Shown here piece by piece: positions 38,652 to 48,188 of a stretch of 64,000 bases of DNA. The translations under genes were made by a program, and so were the position numbers. This stretch comes from Brucella pseudintermedia (GTDB taxonomy: Bacteria > Pseudomonadota > Alphaproteobacteria > Rhizobiales > Rhizobiaceae): NCBI RefSeq assembly GCF_008932435.1, contig NZ_WBWE01000013.1, positions 62,001 through 126,000 on the forward strand. The letters run 5' to 3'. Numbering within the stretch: the first letter of the stretch is position 1; each line of letters starts with the position of its first letter. The notes beneath the pieces were generated by a model. The model had not been told where the DNA came from. It saw only the letters and a list, made by a program, of their open reading frames with translations, and searched no databases.

Positions 38652-39476
38652 ATGGCTGCACGCAAACGCACCACCCGCTCGCCCAAGCGCTCCCCCAAGC
38701 GTTCAAGCAAGTCGTCGGGCCAGTCTTCCGGCTCGTCTGCCCCCCTGCTCGCGCTAGCCGCCATTCTGGGCCTCGGTGCTTTCAGCCTGTGGGCCACCAC
38801 CCAGCACAAGAGCCCGCAAGCCGCGTTAACAGCGCTGTTCCAGCGCCCTGCCTCCAAGCCGGTTGCGCAGCCCGCCGCGAGAACGGAACCGAAGGCGACC
38901 GTCACCAGCAACACGCCTGAAAGCAAGGCACCGGCGAAGGATTATGGCGCTGCCGTCGGCCCTGTGCCGCGCCCGTCCGCGCCCGTTGCGGCCCCCGCGC
39001 CGCAAAAGCCTGTCCAGCAGGCTGCCATCCAGACCGCCACCCCGCCGCGCCCCGCAAGTCAGGTTGTTGCGCCTCCGCCCCCGCCGCCAGCGGCTGCGCT
39101 GCGCTCAATGCCGCCGCGCGGCATCAACACGCCGGCAAGCTCGCCATCGGTGATCTATGCCAAGGCGCGCCTCACCATTCACAAGAACGCCTGGGACAAG
39201 TCACCATCCATCGGCGTCGTGGAAAAAGGCCGCGAGATGCGTTCCTATGGGAAGACCGGGCGCTGGCATCGCGTGATCGTCCCGAAGACCAACATGATCG
39301 GCTGGGTGCACGAGGACCAGCTTATCGGCGGACGCAACAAGCCGGACAGCGCCAGCCTGATCACCGGCTCCGTTGCGAAGAAGCAGCAAACTGCAACCGC
39401 AGCCGCGCCCAAACAGGCTCCCCGACCAGCGCATTCGCGCATGGAGCCGCCCAAGGCTGTCGGCCAGAAGAACTAA
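38652..39476 (+). CDS. Membrane-anchored SH3-domain protein with Pro/Ala linker
   Basis: A 274-residue protein: a basic N-terminus (ARKRTTRSPKRSPKRSSKSS), one transmembrane helix (LLALAAILGLGAFSLWATT, about 33-51), a long Pro/Ala linker to about 165, and an SH3 domain near 178-235 (YAKARLTIHKNAWDKSPSIG, MRSYGKTGRWHRVIVP, IGWVHEDQL). This architecture places the SH3 in the periplasm, likely touching peptidoglycan. GGAGAC precedes the ATG. It shares CTAA with the stop of the convergent epimerase gene. Confidence 0.85.
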   Translation: MAARKRTTRSPKRSPKRSSKSSGQSSGSSAPLLALAAILGLGAFSLWATTQHKSPQAALTALFQRPASKPVAQPAARTEPKATVTSNTPESKAPAKDYGAAVGPVPRPSAPVAAPAPQKPVQQAAIQTATPPRPASQVVAPPPPPPAAALRSMPPRGINTPASSPSVIYAKARLTIHKNAWDKSPSIGVVEKGREMRSYGKTGRWHRVIVPKTNMIGWVHEDQLIGGRNKPDSASLITGSVAKKQQTATAAAPKQAPRPAHSRMEPPKAVGQKN

Positions 39477-40336
39477 TCCGGACGACGTACCATTGCCTCC
39501 AGTTGCCGGTCGCCCGGCAGATAGTCGAACCCTGCTTCGATCAGCGATGAACTGTCCGCGACCAGATCGCCATAAAGCTGATCGTAAAGACCGCTTTTGC
39601 CCGCAGCCGTGAGCAGGAGCCGCATGAAGACCGGCGGAAGGGGCAAAAGCCGCGAAGGCTTTCCCAAGGCAGCCCGAAGCTTCGTCACGAGTTCCTTTGT
39701 GGAGCGCGGTTGCGGCTCGGCAAGATGGAACACGCGCCCGGCGACCTTGTCCGCAGGCGCAACGCTTAAAAACGTCAGCGCACGCGCGACGTTCTCAAGA
39801 GACACGAAACTGCGCCTGTTGTTTGCCAGGCCGAAAGGCAACGGCAATCCGCTATCGCAAAGCTTTATCAACGCTTTCAGGTTCGCCCGCGCTCCGGGAC
39901 CGTAAACGAGAACCGGGCGTGCGATGACAATCTCGATCCCGCTTAATTCCCGCAGATCAGCTTCCGCCTTGGCCTTGGCGCGACCATAATCATCGCGAGG
40001 GTTCAGCCGCATGTCCGGCGTCAGCGGCGACGGGTTTCCGGCAATCGTATAGATCGTCGAGACAAAGACGAAGCGCCTGACACCGGCAGCTTTTGCCTTG
40101 ACGGCAAGCTCCACCGCCAGCCGATGATTGACCGCGTCGAACGTTGCTGCATCCGGGCGTTCCGCGCCGGTGCGATGCGCGAGCGCTGCACAATGAACGA
40201 TTGTTTCCACGCCTGAAAAGTCCGGATCTGACAGGTCATTGCGGGACAAAGGCAGCACTTCGTGCCCCTCCCCAGCCAGCATTTGCGTCAATGCGCTTCC
40301 GATAAAACCGCCTGCCCCGGTGACCGCTATCCTCAT
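39473..40336 (-). CDS. NAD-dependent epimerase/dehydratase (extended SDR)
   Basis: A 287-residue extended SDR: Rossmann MRIAVTGAGGFIGSALTQML, VETIVHCAALAHRTG, catalytic Ser/Thr region FVFVSTIYTIAG, and Y-x-x-x-K as DDYGRAKAKAEADL. It acts on a nucleotide sugar, probably UDP-linked, as in the UDP-glucose 4-epimerase-like group. The true start is ATG 40336, two bases after the hdaA stop; the 103 codons upstream in this frame are hdaA read in another frame. Substrate unknown. Confidence 0.9.
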   Translation of the reverse strand: MRIAVTGAGGFIGSALTQMLAGEGHEVLPLSRNDLSDPDFSGVETIVHCAALAHRTGAERPDAATFDAVNHRLAVELAVKAKAAGVRRFVFVSTIYTIAGNPSPLTPDMRLNPRDDYGRAKAKAEADLRELSGIEIVIARPVLVYGPGARANLKALIKLCDSGLPLPFGLANNRRSFVSLENVARALTFLSVAPADKVAGRVFHLAEPQPRSTKELVTKLRAALGKPSRLLPLPPVFMRLLLTAAGKSGLYDQLYGDLVADSSSLIEAGFDYLPGDRQLEAMVRRPD

Positions 40337-40338
40337 CC

Positions 40339-41037
40339 TCAGCGTTCCGGCTGTTCGCTGTCGGCCAGAACCTGTGCGGCAAGCGTGCGCGTGATGCGGC
40401 TTTTCTGCTCCAGCGCCGCGCGGTCGAGCTTGTCGACAATGCGGATTGCAGACAGAAGCGAACGCTCGATCCGGCTGACCAGATAGGCGACGACATGCGG
40501 CTCCACGCTCACTTGCCGGTCCGCGAAAAGCTTGTGAATGACGCCGGAAAGCAAGAGGTCGTCCGGTTCGGCAATTTCCACGACGGTTGCGGCCTTGAGG
40601 CGCGAGGCAAGATCGGGAAGCTTGACGTTCCAGTTCGCGGGCCACAGGCGGGACGTCATCAGCAGTGAAGGCCCAAGCCCCTGCGCCGCGTGCTGCCGGA
40701 CGCTGTTGATGAGATGGAAAAGCCCGGTTTCGTCGAAAGGCGTACCGCCGATATCGTCGATCAGCACCGGATATTCGGCAGCGCCATTCACGGCTTCTTC
40801 GGTGATGTTGGATGGGTCGACCAGAAGCGCGCCCGTTCCGGCACGCCAGATTTCCGCAAGATGCGTCTTGCCCGAGCCAGTCGGCCCGGCAAGAATGGTG
40901 ACCGGCGACAGCCAGTTCGGCCAGCGATCAATGAGATCGACGGCAGCGCGGTTGGAGCCCGTGACGATCAGGTCCTCCCGGTGATAACCGGGCTGATGCT
41001 CAAGGTTCAACGGAATCTGGCGCGGTGCCTCACGCAT
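40339..41037 (-). CDS. hdaA: DnaA-related replication regulator HdaA
   Basis: A 232-residue AAA+ protein like the initiator domain of DnaA. It promotes hydrolysis of DnaA-bound ATP to prevent re-initiation. N-terminal clamp-binding motif APRQIPLNLEH, then Walker A LAGPTGSGKTHLAEIW, Walker B YPVLIDDIGG, and box sensor SLLMTSRLWPANW. GGAGG precedes ATG 41037. It sits between the AI-2E-family gene and the epimerase on the same strand. Alphaproteobacteria carry this as HdaA. Confidence 0.92.
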   Translation of the reverse strand: MREAPRQIPLNLEHQPGYHREDLIVTGSNRAAVDLIDRWPNWLSPVTILAGPTGSGKTHLAEIWRAGTGALLVDPSNITEEAVNGAAEYPVLIDDIGGTPFDETGLFHLINSVRQHAAQGLGPSLLMTSRLWPANWNVKLPDLASRLKAATVVEIAEPDDLLLSGVIHKLFADRQVSVEPHVVAYLVSRIERSLLSAIRIVDKLDRAALEQKSRITRTLAAQVLADSEQPER

Positions 41038-41088
41038 CGCAGCCTCCTGCACATCCTGTTGTAACGCCTGGCCGGTTACGACCCAATC

Positions 41089-42330
41089 TCATTTCTCTCT
41101 GCCCGCATTCTCGCCTGCCTCGATCAGCGGTCCGGCATCCGGGTCCGGCTGATGATAGGCAGGATCATACATCGGTGACTGGAGATAGCTATTCAATGCG
41201 AAGCGCACAAGCACCCCGACCGCAGCCGCGGCAGGCACCGCGACCAGCATTCCGGTGAAGCCGAACAGCGAACCAAAGGCGAAAAGCGCGAACATGAGCC
41301 AGACCGGATGCAGCCCCACGGACGAGCCGACGAGCTTCGGCTGGAGGATGTTGCCTTCCACGAACTGGCCAAGGAAAAACACGCCCGCAACGGCACAGAT
41401 CATGATCCAGTCGGGCCAGAATTGGACCAGCGCCACGCCGATGGCGAGCGCCAGCCCGACAAAGGAGCCGATATAGGGAATAAAGCTGATGAGACCGGCG
41501 AAAAAGCCGATCAGCAGGCCGAAATTGAGCCCCGTCAGCGTAAGGCCAATGGCGTAATAGGTTCCGAGAATAAGGCAGAGCGTGCCCTGCCCGCGAATGA
41601 AACCGGCAACGGCGGCGTTCATCTCGCGTGCGATGCGGCGCACGGTGTGAAGCTGGCGGCGCGGCACCCATGAATCGATGCTTGAGACCATGCGGTCCCA
41701 GTCCAGAAGCATGTAGAACGCGACCACCGGCGTAACGACGAAAAGCCCCGCAATATCGATCAGCGATTTCCCCGAATTCCACAGGGACTGAAGCAAGGTC
41801 GAGAGGAAACCCGCGCCCTGCTGGAGCAGCGAGCTCAGATTCTGCTGAATGACGGAACTGTCAATGCCGATATATTTCTTCAGCCACTGCGAATCCTCAT
41901 TTGCCAGCAGCGATTGCAGCTGGGTGATGTATTCGGGGATTTTGGAAATGAAATCCGCAAGCTGCGTTGCGAGGATCGGCACGACGATCATCAGGCCGAG
42001 GATCAGCGCCATCAGGAAGATGAGCAGGATGACGACGGTGGCTGCAAGCCGCGAAAGGCCGAGGCGCTCCAGCCGGTCTGCAACGGGATCAAGGAAATAG
42101 GCCAGCGCCATACCCGCAACAAAAGGCAACAGGACGGAACTGAACACGACCAGAAACAGGACGAAGACCGCAACTGCGCCCACCCAGAACATCGCCTGAC
42201 GGCGCACCGAAGAGCCGGTCAGCGCACCGACTTCCACATTGACGTGAATGTCGCCATCGCGAACCTTTGCATCCGATTGACGGATCGTTCGGCTGGCGGT
42301 GGTGCGCGTGGGTGTCGGTTTCTTGACCAT
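41089..42330 (-). CDS. AI-2E-family (PerM-like) membrane protein
   Basis: A 413-residue membrane protein with the AI-2E transporter fold: VAVFVLFLVVFSSVLLPFV, RLAATVVILLIFLMALILGL, the amphipathic central part (FISKIPEYITQLQSLLANED), and the family C-terminal half (GLLIGFFAGLISFIPYIGSF, VEGNILQPKLVGSSVGLHP). Length is standard, unlike the 644-residue relative at 32119. It is the first gene of the unit with hdaA and the epimerase, an arrangement I recall in related genomes. Cargo unknown. Confidence 0.9.
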   Translation of the reverse strand: MVKKPTPTRTTASRTIRQSDAKVRDGDIHVNVEVGALTGSSVRRQAMFWVGAVAVFVLFLVVFSSVLLPFVAGMALAYFLDPVADRLERLGLSRLAATVVILLIFLMALILGLMIVVPILATQLADFISKIPEYITQLQSLLANEDSQWLKKYIGIDSSVIQQNLSSLLQQGAGFLSTLLQSLWNSGKSLIDIAGLFVVTPVVAFYMLLDWDRMVSSIDSWVPRRQLHTVRRIAREMNAAVAGFIRGQGTLCLILGTYYAIGLTLTGLNFGLLIGFFAGLISFIPYIGSFVGLALAIGVALVQFWPDWIMICAVAGVFFLGQFVEGNILQPKLVGSSVGLHPVWLMFALFAFGSLFGFTGMLVAVPAAAAVGVLVRFALNSYLQSPMYDPAYHQPDPDAGPLIEAGENAGREK

Positions 42331-42690
42331 AGCCGTCTGTTTTCCAGGAAATGAGCTCGATAAGCCTGCCCTGATAGCAGGATGGCGTTACGGATATCTT
42401 AGTGCGAACGGCGACAAGTTAGAACGGCCTGCATGAATTGCAATGGCTGATCGAAAGACCGCTCGAGGCACAACCCTCTACCGCAAGAGGAATGATCCAT
42501 CACGATTCCAGGCAGAATCCTGCGCAATTTCGCTCTTTTCCGGCTTTGTGGCCTTGCGGGCAGCGCCGTCTCATGGCATTGCGCGCACATTCTCTGTTTA
42601 TCGCATTTTCTCAAGCAAAACCGTTATACGCTTTTGCCGAAAATGCATTAGACAACTGCGTGGATAAGCACCCCCTTTCAGGAGCAGGCC
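42331..42690. other. Divergent intergenic region before purM
   Basis: 360 bases between the divergent starts of the AI-2E-family gene and purM. It must hold both promoters. Short open frames here lack ribosome-binding sites and family features. I see no riboswitch-like conserved pattern. Confidence 0.45.
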
Positions 42691-43770
42691 ATGACCATGG
42701 AAAACAAGCCCGCCGGCCATAATGGCCTGACCTACGCGCAGGCTGGTGTCGACATCGATGCCGGTAACCTGATGGTCGAGAAGATCAAGCCCCTCGTGCG
42801 CTCCACGCGCCGCCCCGGTGCGGACGGAGAGATTGGCGGCTTTGGCGGCCTGTTCGACCTCAAGGCTGCTGGCTTCAAGGACCCGGTGCTCGTTGCCGCC
42901 AACGATGGCGTTGGCACCAAGCTGAAGATCGCCATCGACGCCGACAAGCACGACACGGTGGGCATCGATCTGGTTGCCATGTGCGTCAACGATCTGGTCG
43001 TGCAGGGTGCCGAACCGCTCTTTTTCCTCGACTATTTTGCCACCGGCAAGCTTTCGCCGGATCAGGGTGTCGATATCGTTGCGGGCATTGCCGAAGGATG
43101 CCGTCAGGCCGGTTGCGCGCTGATCGGCGGCGAAACCGCTGAAATGCCGGGCATGTACCGCGACGGCGATTATGATCTTGCCGGTTTCGCGGTTGGCGCG
43201 GCTGAGCGCGACCGCCTGCTGCCGCGCGGCGACATTGCCGAAGGTGACGTCATTCTGGGACTTGCCTCGTCCGGTGTTCATTCCAACGGATTTTCGCTGG
43301 TACGCCGCATCGTCGAGCTTTCCGGCCTCGGCTGGAAGTCCGATGCACCGTTCCAGCCGGGCGCGACGCTCGGTGAAGCGCTGCTCACCCCCACACGTAT
43401 CTATGTGAAGCCGCTTCTCGCCACGATCCGCGCTTCGGATGGCATCAAGGCGCTGGCGCACATCACTGGCGGCGGTTTTCCGGACAATATTCCGCGCGTC
43501 CTGCCGGAAGGTCTTGCCGCCGAAATCGACCTTGCCTCCATTTCCGTTCCGCCGGTCTTCTCCTGGCTTGCCAAAACGGGCGGCGTCGAGCCTAACGAAA
43601 TGCTGCGCACCTTCAATTGCGGCATCGGCATGATTGCCGTCGTGAAGCCTGAAAAGGCCGAGGAAGTCGTAGCCGCCCTTGCCGCCGAAGGCGAAAAGGT
43701 CGTCACGCTTGGCCGGATGGTCAAGCGCGAGAAGGATGGCGTCGTTTACAAGGGCCAGCTCGCGCTATGA
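42691..43770 (+). CDS. purM: Phosphoribosylformylglycinamidine cyclo-ligase
   Basis: Fifth step of purine synthesis: ATP-dependent ring closure giving aminoimidazole ribonucleotide. The 359 residues show the AIRS family pattern: [90 protein letters not shown] and [22 protein letters not shown] precedes the ATG (second ATG two codons later possible). Overlaps purN by four bases. Confidence 0.97.
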   Translation: MTMENKPAGHNGLTYAQAGVDIDAGNLMVEKIKPLVRSTRRPGADGEIGGFGGLFDLKAAGFKDPVLVAANDGVGTKLKIAIDADKHDTVGIDLVAMCVNDLVVQGAEPLFFLDYFATGKLSPDQGVDIVAGIAEGCRQAGCALIGGETAEMPGMYRDGDYDLAGFAVGAAERDRLLPRGDIAEGDVILGLASSGVHSNGFSLVRRIVELSGLGWKSDAPFQPGATLGEALLTPTRIYVKPLLATIRASDGIKALAHITGGGFPDNIPRVLPEGLAAEIDLASISVPPVFSWLAKTGGVEPNEMLRTFNCGIGMIAVVKPEKAEEVVAALAAEGEKVVTLGRMVKREKDGVVYKGQLAL

Positions 43771-44390
43771 GCCGCAAGCGGGTCGTCATCTTCATTTCGG
43801 GCGGCGGCTCCAATATGGAGGCGCTGATCCGCGCCGCTGAAACTGCGGATTTTCCAGCCGAAATAGTGGCTGTATTCTCCGACAAGGCGGAAGCTGGGGG
43901 CCTTGCCAAGGCGCAAGGCGCAGGCATTGCCACGCAGGTTTTCAAGCGCAAGGATTATGCCTCAAAGGATGCGCATGAAGATGCCATTCTGGAGGCGCTT
44001 GCCGCCTTGAAGCCGGATATCATCTGCCTTGCCGGATACATGCGCCTTCTGTCGGGCCGCTTCATTGCTCCCTATGAAGGCCGCATTCTCAATATTCACC
44101 CTTCCCTGCTGCCGCTGTTCCCCGGACTGCACACTCATCAGCGGGCCCTCGATGCGGGGATGAAGGTCGCTGGCTGCACCGTTCATCTGGTGACCGAAGG
44201 CATGGATGAAGGTCCAATCCTGGCGCAGGCGGCGGTGCCGGTGCGCGCCGGAGATACTGCGGAAACACTTGCAGCGCGTGTCCTCAAGGCCGAACACCAG
44301 CTCTATGCTACCGCCCTGCGCAAATTTGCCACCGGACAGGCTGGGATTCAGTCAGATGACCCGGCAGACTGCGTGATTGTTAGCGCCTGA
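43767..44390 (+). CDS. purN: Phosphoribosylglycinamide formyltransferase
   Basis: Third step of purine synthesis: transfers formyl from 10-formyl-THF to GAR. 207 residues: nucleotide loop [26 protein letters not shown], and the catalytic block [20 protein letters not shown] with Asn and His, then [23 protein letters not shown] with the catalytic Asp. The ATG overlaps the purM stop (ATGA), so translation is coupled. Confidence 0.97.
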   Translation: MSRKRVVIFISGGGSNMEALIRAAETADFPAEIVAVFSDKAEAGGLAKAQGAGIATQVFKRKDYASKDAHEDAILEALAALKPDIICLAGYMRLLSGRFIAPYEGRILNIHPSLLPLFPGLHTHQRALDAGMKVAGCTVHLVTEGMDEGPILAQAAVPVRAGDTAETLAARVLKAEHQLYATALRKFATGQAGIQSDDPADCVIVSA

Positions 44391-44423
44391 CCGCGGCAAA
44401 TTCATCACACACGAAGTTTTTTG

Positions 44424-44438
44424 TTAATAAAACTTTAA
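44424..44438. promoter_or_regulatory. CtrA-type box upstream of the DUF992 gene
   Basis: TTAA-TAAAACT-TTAA matches the TTAA-N7-TTAA core bound by the cell-cycle regulator CtrA in alphaproteobacteria; the trailing C of the full consensus is T here. It lies 112 bases upstream of the start codon. Binding is inferred. Confidence 0.5.
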
Positions 44439-44469
44439 TCTCCCGCAAAAAGCTCTAATTCCCCCTCGT

Positions 44470-44497
44470 AACGGAACTTGCTTCGGCAAACCCCGTT
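44470..44497 (+). other. Hairpin in the leader of the DUF992 mRNA
   Basis: AACGG-AAC-TTGC-TTCG-GCAA-ACC-CCGTT pairs as two stems around a symmetrical internal loop, closed by a TTCG tetraloop. It is 52 bases before the start codon. It may stabilise the mRNA. Confidence 0.4.
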
Positions 44498-44549
44498 AAG
44501 AGTCGTGATAAACGTCTCTTTCAATATGTTTTTAGAAGAGGACAAGGAC

Positions 44550-45074
44550 ATGTCTCTCCGTTTTTCGACTTCCTTCCTTTCCGCAATGGCCGTGGTTTCC
44601 GGCATTGCGGTTACGGCTCCAGCGATCGCAGCCGACTTCGTAGCTCCTCCCGCTTCGGGTCGCACCCAGCCGCGTTCGGAAGTCGGTATGCTGTCCTGCG
44701 ACATCTCCCCGGCGATCGGCGTGATCATCGGCAGCCAGCAGGATGTGGATTGCGTATTCCGGCCTGCCCGCGGTCGCGGCCCGATTGAACATTACACCGG
44801 CACCATAACCAAGCTCGGCGTCGATGTCGGTTTCATCAATGGCGGCCGTGTCGCCTGGGCTGTATGGGCCCCAAGCGTTCGTCCGGAAGGCGCACTTCAG
44901 GGCCGTTACGTTGGCGCTTCCGCCAATGCAGCCATCGGCGTCGGCTTCGGCACCAATATCCTGACGGGCGGTTCGTGGAAGACGATTTCACTTCAGCCGA
45001 TTTCGCTTCAGGGCCAGCGCGGCCTTAATGCTGCTGTTGGTGTTTCCAAGCTAAAGCTGCGTTACGCTGGCTGA
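44550..45074 (+). CDS. DUF992-family exported protein
   Basis: A 174-residue exported protein. Signal peptide to about 26 (VSGIAVTAPAIA-AD). The mature domain (EVGMLSCDISPAIGVIIGSQ, CVFRPARGRGPIEHYTGTIT, KLGVDVGFINGGRVAWAVWA, NAAIGVGFGTNILTGGSW) is the DUF992 pattern of Hyphomicrobiales, glycine-rich and probably beta. Two cysteines may form a disulphide. GAGGACAAGG precedes ATG 44550; the frame is open further upstream without a site. Function unknown. A very strong hairpin follows. Confidence 0.88.
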   Translation: MSLRFSTSFLSAMAVVSGIAVTAPAIAADFVAPPASGRTQPRSEVGMLSCDISPAIGVIIGSQQDVDCVFRPARGRGPIEHYTGTITKLGVDVGFINGGRVAWAVWAPSVRPEGALQGRYVGASANAAIGVGFGTNILTGGSWKTISLQPISLQGQRGLNAAVGVSKLKLRYAG

Positions 45075-45086
45075 CGAGCCCAAAAT

Positions 45087-45135
45087 CAACAACGCCCGGC
45101 GCATATATAGTTTATATATGCGCCGGGCGTTGTTG
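45087..45135. terminator. 23-bp perfect hairpin between convergent genes
   Basis: 45087-45109 (CAACAACGCCCGGCGCATATATA without the last bases repeated here) is fully complementary to 45113-45135 with a 3-base loop. It lies 12 bases after the DUF992 stop and 9 bases before the end of the oxidoreductase gene. There is no long T-run, but the stem is strong enough to act as a bidirectional terminator or RNase III site. Confidence 0.65.
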
Positions 45136-45144
45136 GATTAATAT

Positions 45145-47265
45145 TTATGGATTTATTTTGCGTATCCAGATTTTGGTATCATGCACCGCCAGCCCGCCAT
45201 AAGGGGCGGCAGGTTCGGCGCCAACCAGGATGTTGATCCCCTCACCGCGCTCGAATGCCGAGTTCGGGAAAATGCCCTCAGACACGACGACCCCGCGTTT
45301 TTGTCCGGCGCGCAGCACGGCATGAAGCACCAGCTCGCCGCGATGATTGCCGATTTCAATCCGCTCGCCATCCTCAATGCCAAGCTCTGCCGCATCGTCG
45401 GGATGGATGAGAAGTTCGGGCCGGATTTCCTTGGCAAGCGAGGTCGGCGTTTCAGCAAAGGTCGAGTTCAGGAAATTATGGGCCGGTGAGGTCGTCATGC
45501 GGAACGGATGCTCGGCATCCGCCGTTTCGATCACTTCCCAATGGTCCGGAAATTCCGGTATCGACTGATGAGGCCCCTGAAGCCCCATGACTTCCGGCGG
45601 CTTGTTGGGCGAAGGGCTTCCAGTCCAGTCGGGGCGGAAGCGGAACTTGCCGTCCGGCCACTTGAAACCATTGATGTAATGCGCTTCTTCGAAAGGCGGC
45701 TGCAGATCCACGAACCGCTTTTCCTTCAATTCGTCGAAATGCGGCAGATCGCTATTGGCATTCATATTGTCGATCAGCGTGCGCTCATCCAGATCGAAGC
45801 CGGGCAGATGCCCGACGCCAAGCCGTTTGGCCAGTTCGTTGATGACGAAGATGTTCGGGCGCGCATCGGCGAGAGGCTCGATCAGCTTCGGCCCCAGAAC
45901 CACATGCTGCTGCCCGCCGCCGCGATAGATATCGTCATGCTCAAGAAAGGTCGTCGCAGGCAGGACGACATCGGCCATCTTCGCCGTATCGGTCATGAAC
46001 TGCTCGTGCACGGCAACGAACAAATCCTCGCGCGCGAAGCCCTTGCGCACCAGCCGCTGCTCCGGCGTCACATTCATCGGATTGGTGTTCTGGATCAGCA
46101 TCGCCATGACGGGCGGGCCATCATAAAGCGCCTGCCGGTCGCCGGTGAGAATGCGACCGATCTTCGACTGGTCGAGAAAGCGAATGCCGACATCCTGCAT
46201 GGCGCGACCTTCGATCTCGCGCTTGTCCATCTTGAAGATGCCGGAATTGGAATGAAACGCCCCGCCGCCTTCATGGAGGAACGCGCCCGTGACGCAGGCG
46301 ATCGAAGCAGCGGCATGCATGTTCACCGCGCCATTGCGCTGGCGGGTGAAACCATAGCCCAGCCGGAAATAAGTGCGCTTGGTCTTGCCAACGAGATGAG
46401 CGAAGGCCTCGATCTCTTCAACGGACAGGCCGGTGATCGCCGCTGCCCATTCCGGCGTGCGGGTCTGAAGATGCTTTTCAAGCCCCTTGGGATCGTCGGT
46501 ATAGCGCTCCAGATAATCCCAGTCGGCCAGACCGTCGCGGAACAGCACATGCATGACCGCACAGGCAAATGCGCCATCGGTTCCGGGCTTGAGCACGATG
46601 CCCATATCTGCCTGCCGGACGGTCGCATTGGCGTAAACGTCGATGACGACGATTTTCGCGCCGCGTTCCTTGCGCGCGCGGACCGCGTGGGTCATCACAT
46701 TGACCTGCGTGGCGGCAGCATTGGTGCCCCAGATGACCACCACATCGGCTTTGGCCATTTCACGCGGATCGGGACCGGTCAGGCTTCCGGTTCCGGCAAA
46801 ATAGCCGGTCCATGCCATGTTGGTGCAGAAGCTGTCGAACTGATTGGAATAGCGCTTGGCAAAGCGCAGACGATTGATCGAGTCGCGCTGCACCAGCCCC
46901 ATCGTGCCTGCATAGTAATATGGCCAGACGCTCTCGCTGCCATGATCCTGCTCGGCTTTCAGAAAGCGCTCGGCAACAAGATCAAGGGCTGCCTCCCATG
47001 AGGCCTGTTTCCACTGCCCCTCGCCTTTCGCGCCAGCGCGAACCAGCGGATGCTTCAGGCGGTCTGGATGATGCACACGCTCTGCATAGCGCGCGACCTT
47101 GGCGCAGATGACGCCAGCCGTGTAGCTGTTGTCCTTCGCGCCGCGCACGCGCCCGATGGTGCGCTCGTCGAGGATTTCCACGTCGAGTGCGCAGGTTGAC
47201 GGGCAGTCATGCGGACAGGCCGAATGACCGATCTTGATATTGGAAATGGGGGCGTGCTGGTTCAT
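45145..47265 (-). CDS. Molybdopterin-dependent oxidoreductase
   Basis: A 706-residue enzyme of the DMSO-reductase superfamily. The N-terminal [4Fe-4S] motif is ACPHDCPSTCALDV with a fourth Cys in GVICAKVARYAERVHHPDRL. Cofactor-binding regions follow: VVIWGTNAAATQVNVMTHA, INRLRFAKRYSNQFD, MAMLIQNTNPMNVTPEQ, and the C-terminal barrel DDAAELGIEDGERIEIGNHRGEL. There is no Tat signal, so it is cytosolic. Electron partner and substrate are not evident. AAGG precedes the ATG. moaD and moaE at 58 kb serve its cofactor. Confidence 0.9.
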   Translation of the reverse strand: MNQHAPISNIKIGHSACPHDCPSTCALDVEILDERTIGRVRGAKDNSYTAGVICAKVARYAERVHHPDRLKHPLVRAGAKGEGQWKQASWEAALDLVAERFLKAEQDHGSESVWPYYYAGTMGLVQRDSINRLRFAKRYSNQFDSFCTNMAWTGYFAGTGSLTGPDPREMAKADVVVIWGTNAAATQVNVMTHAVRARKERGAKIVVIDVYANATVRQADMGIVLKPGTDGAFACAVMHVLFRDGLADWDYLERYTDDPKGLEKHLQTRTPEWAAAITGLSVEEIEAFAHLVGKTKRTYFRLGYGFTRQRNGAVNMHAAASIACVTGAFLHEGGGAFHSNSGIFKMDKREIEGRAMQDVGIRFLDQSKIGRILTGDRQALYDGPPVMAMLIQNTNPMNVTPEQRLVRKGFAREDLFVAVHEQFMTDTAKMADVVLPATTFLEHDDIYRGGGQQHVVLGPKLIEPLADARPNIFVINELAKRLGVGHLPGFDLDERTLIDNMNANSDLPHFDELKEKRFVDLQPPFEEAHYINGFKWPDGKFRFRPDWTGSPSPNKPPEVMGLQGPHQSIPEFPDHWEVIETADAEHPFRMTTSPAHNFLNSTFAETPTSLAKEIRPELLIHPDDAAELGIEDGERIEIGNHRGELVLHAVLRAGQKRGVVVSEGIFPNSAFERGEGINILVGAEPAAPYGGLAVHDTKIWIRKINP

Positions 47266-47342
47266 GTTACCTTAATATATCAAGCCACTTCCCGCAGAAA
47301 CGAAATTCTGCCGGAAGACTATCATTGTGACGAAATAAATTT

Positions 47343-48188
47343 TCACGACAGGCGCAGTGAAATCGCACCGAAGACAATGAGCCCCGCAGCTACAAAGCGC
47401 GACAGGCCGACTTTTTCTTTCAGCACCAGGAAGGAAATGAGCACGCCGAAGAGGATCGCCGTCTCCCGCAGTGCCGCGACGACGGCAATTGGAGCCATGG
47501 TCATCGCCCAGAGCGCCAGACCATACGACCCCAATGTGCCCACCCCGCCGATCATGGCCGGTCGCCAGTGATTGCGCAGGTAATGGATGAACCGGTCGGG
47601 CTCGCGATAGAATGCCCAACCGGCAAGCGGTATCGCGTTCATCAGGAACAGCCAAAGCGTATAGGATAATGGCTCTCCCGAAACGCGGACGCCAAGGCCA
47701 TCGATGATCGTATAGCTGGCAATGAAACCGGCATTGGTAAGGGCCAGCAAGGCGGTGCGGCTGGAAGCACCGCGATTTCTGCGCCTAGCGTCAAGCGCCA
47801 TCGCCAGAACGCCGGAACAGATCAGGACGATGCCAAGCCAGCTTTGCCAGCCCATGACCTCGCCCACCAGAGGCGCGCTCACCAGCGCCACCAGCAAGGG
47901 CGGCGTGCCGCGCATGATCGGATAGGCTTCGCTCATATCGCCGGATTTATAGGCCGCGGCCACCAGCGACATGTAGAAGGTCTGCGTCACCGTCGACAGA
48001 AGCATATAAACCCAGCTTGCCGGGTTCGGCAGCGGCAGAAAAGGCAGAATGAAAAGAGCGATCAGCCCGGCAGCGCCGGTAACACTGGCAGCGCCGAAAA
48101 ACTTGTCTCCGCTTCCCTTGACGATTGCGTTCCAGCTCGCATGAAGGAACGCGCCAAAGAGGACGATCAGAAGGACGCCACCAGACAT
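47343..48188 (-). CDS. EamA/DMT-family transporter
   Basis: A 281-residue membrane protein with about ten helices in two EamA repeats (LLIVLFGAFLHASWNAIVKG at the start; RPAMIGGVGTLGSYGLALWAM and ILFGVLISFLVLKEKVGLSRF in the second repeat, with the typical E-K near the last helix). It is a drug/metabolite exporter by family; substrate unknown. It lies upstream of the oxidoreductase on the same strand, separated by 77 bases. Confidence 0.9.
   Translation of the reverse strand: MSGGVLLIVLFGAFLHASWNAIVKGSGDKFFGAASVTGAAGLIALFILPFLPLPNPASWVYMLLSTVTQTFYMSLVAAAYKSGDMSEAYPIMRGTPPLLVALVSAPLVGEVMGWQSWLGIVLICSGVLAMALDARRRNRGASSRTALLALTNAGFIASYTIIDGLGVRVSGEPLSYTLWLFLMNAIPLAGWAFYREPDRFIHYLRNHWRPAMIGGVGTLGSYGLALWAMTMAPIAVVAALRETAILFGVLISFLVLKEKVGLSRFVAAGLIVFGAISLRLS

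Noticed and set aside
39473-40645. 390-residue frame for the epimerase
   Set aside because: The upstream 103 codons are hdaA in another frame; ATG 40336 starts the Rossmann motif.
45508-47001. 497-residue plus-strand frame opposite the molybdopterin oxidoreductase
   Set aside because: Same reason: a long antisense frame of a conserved gene, without start signals.
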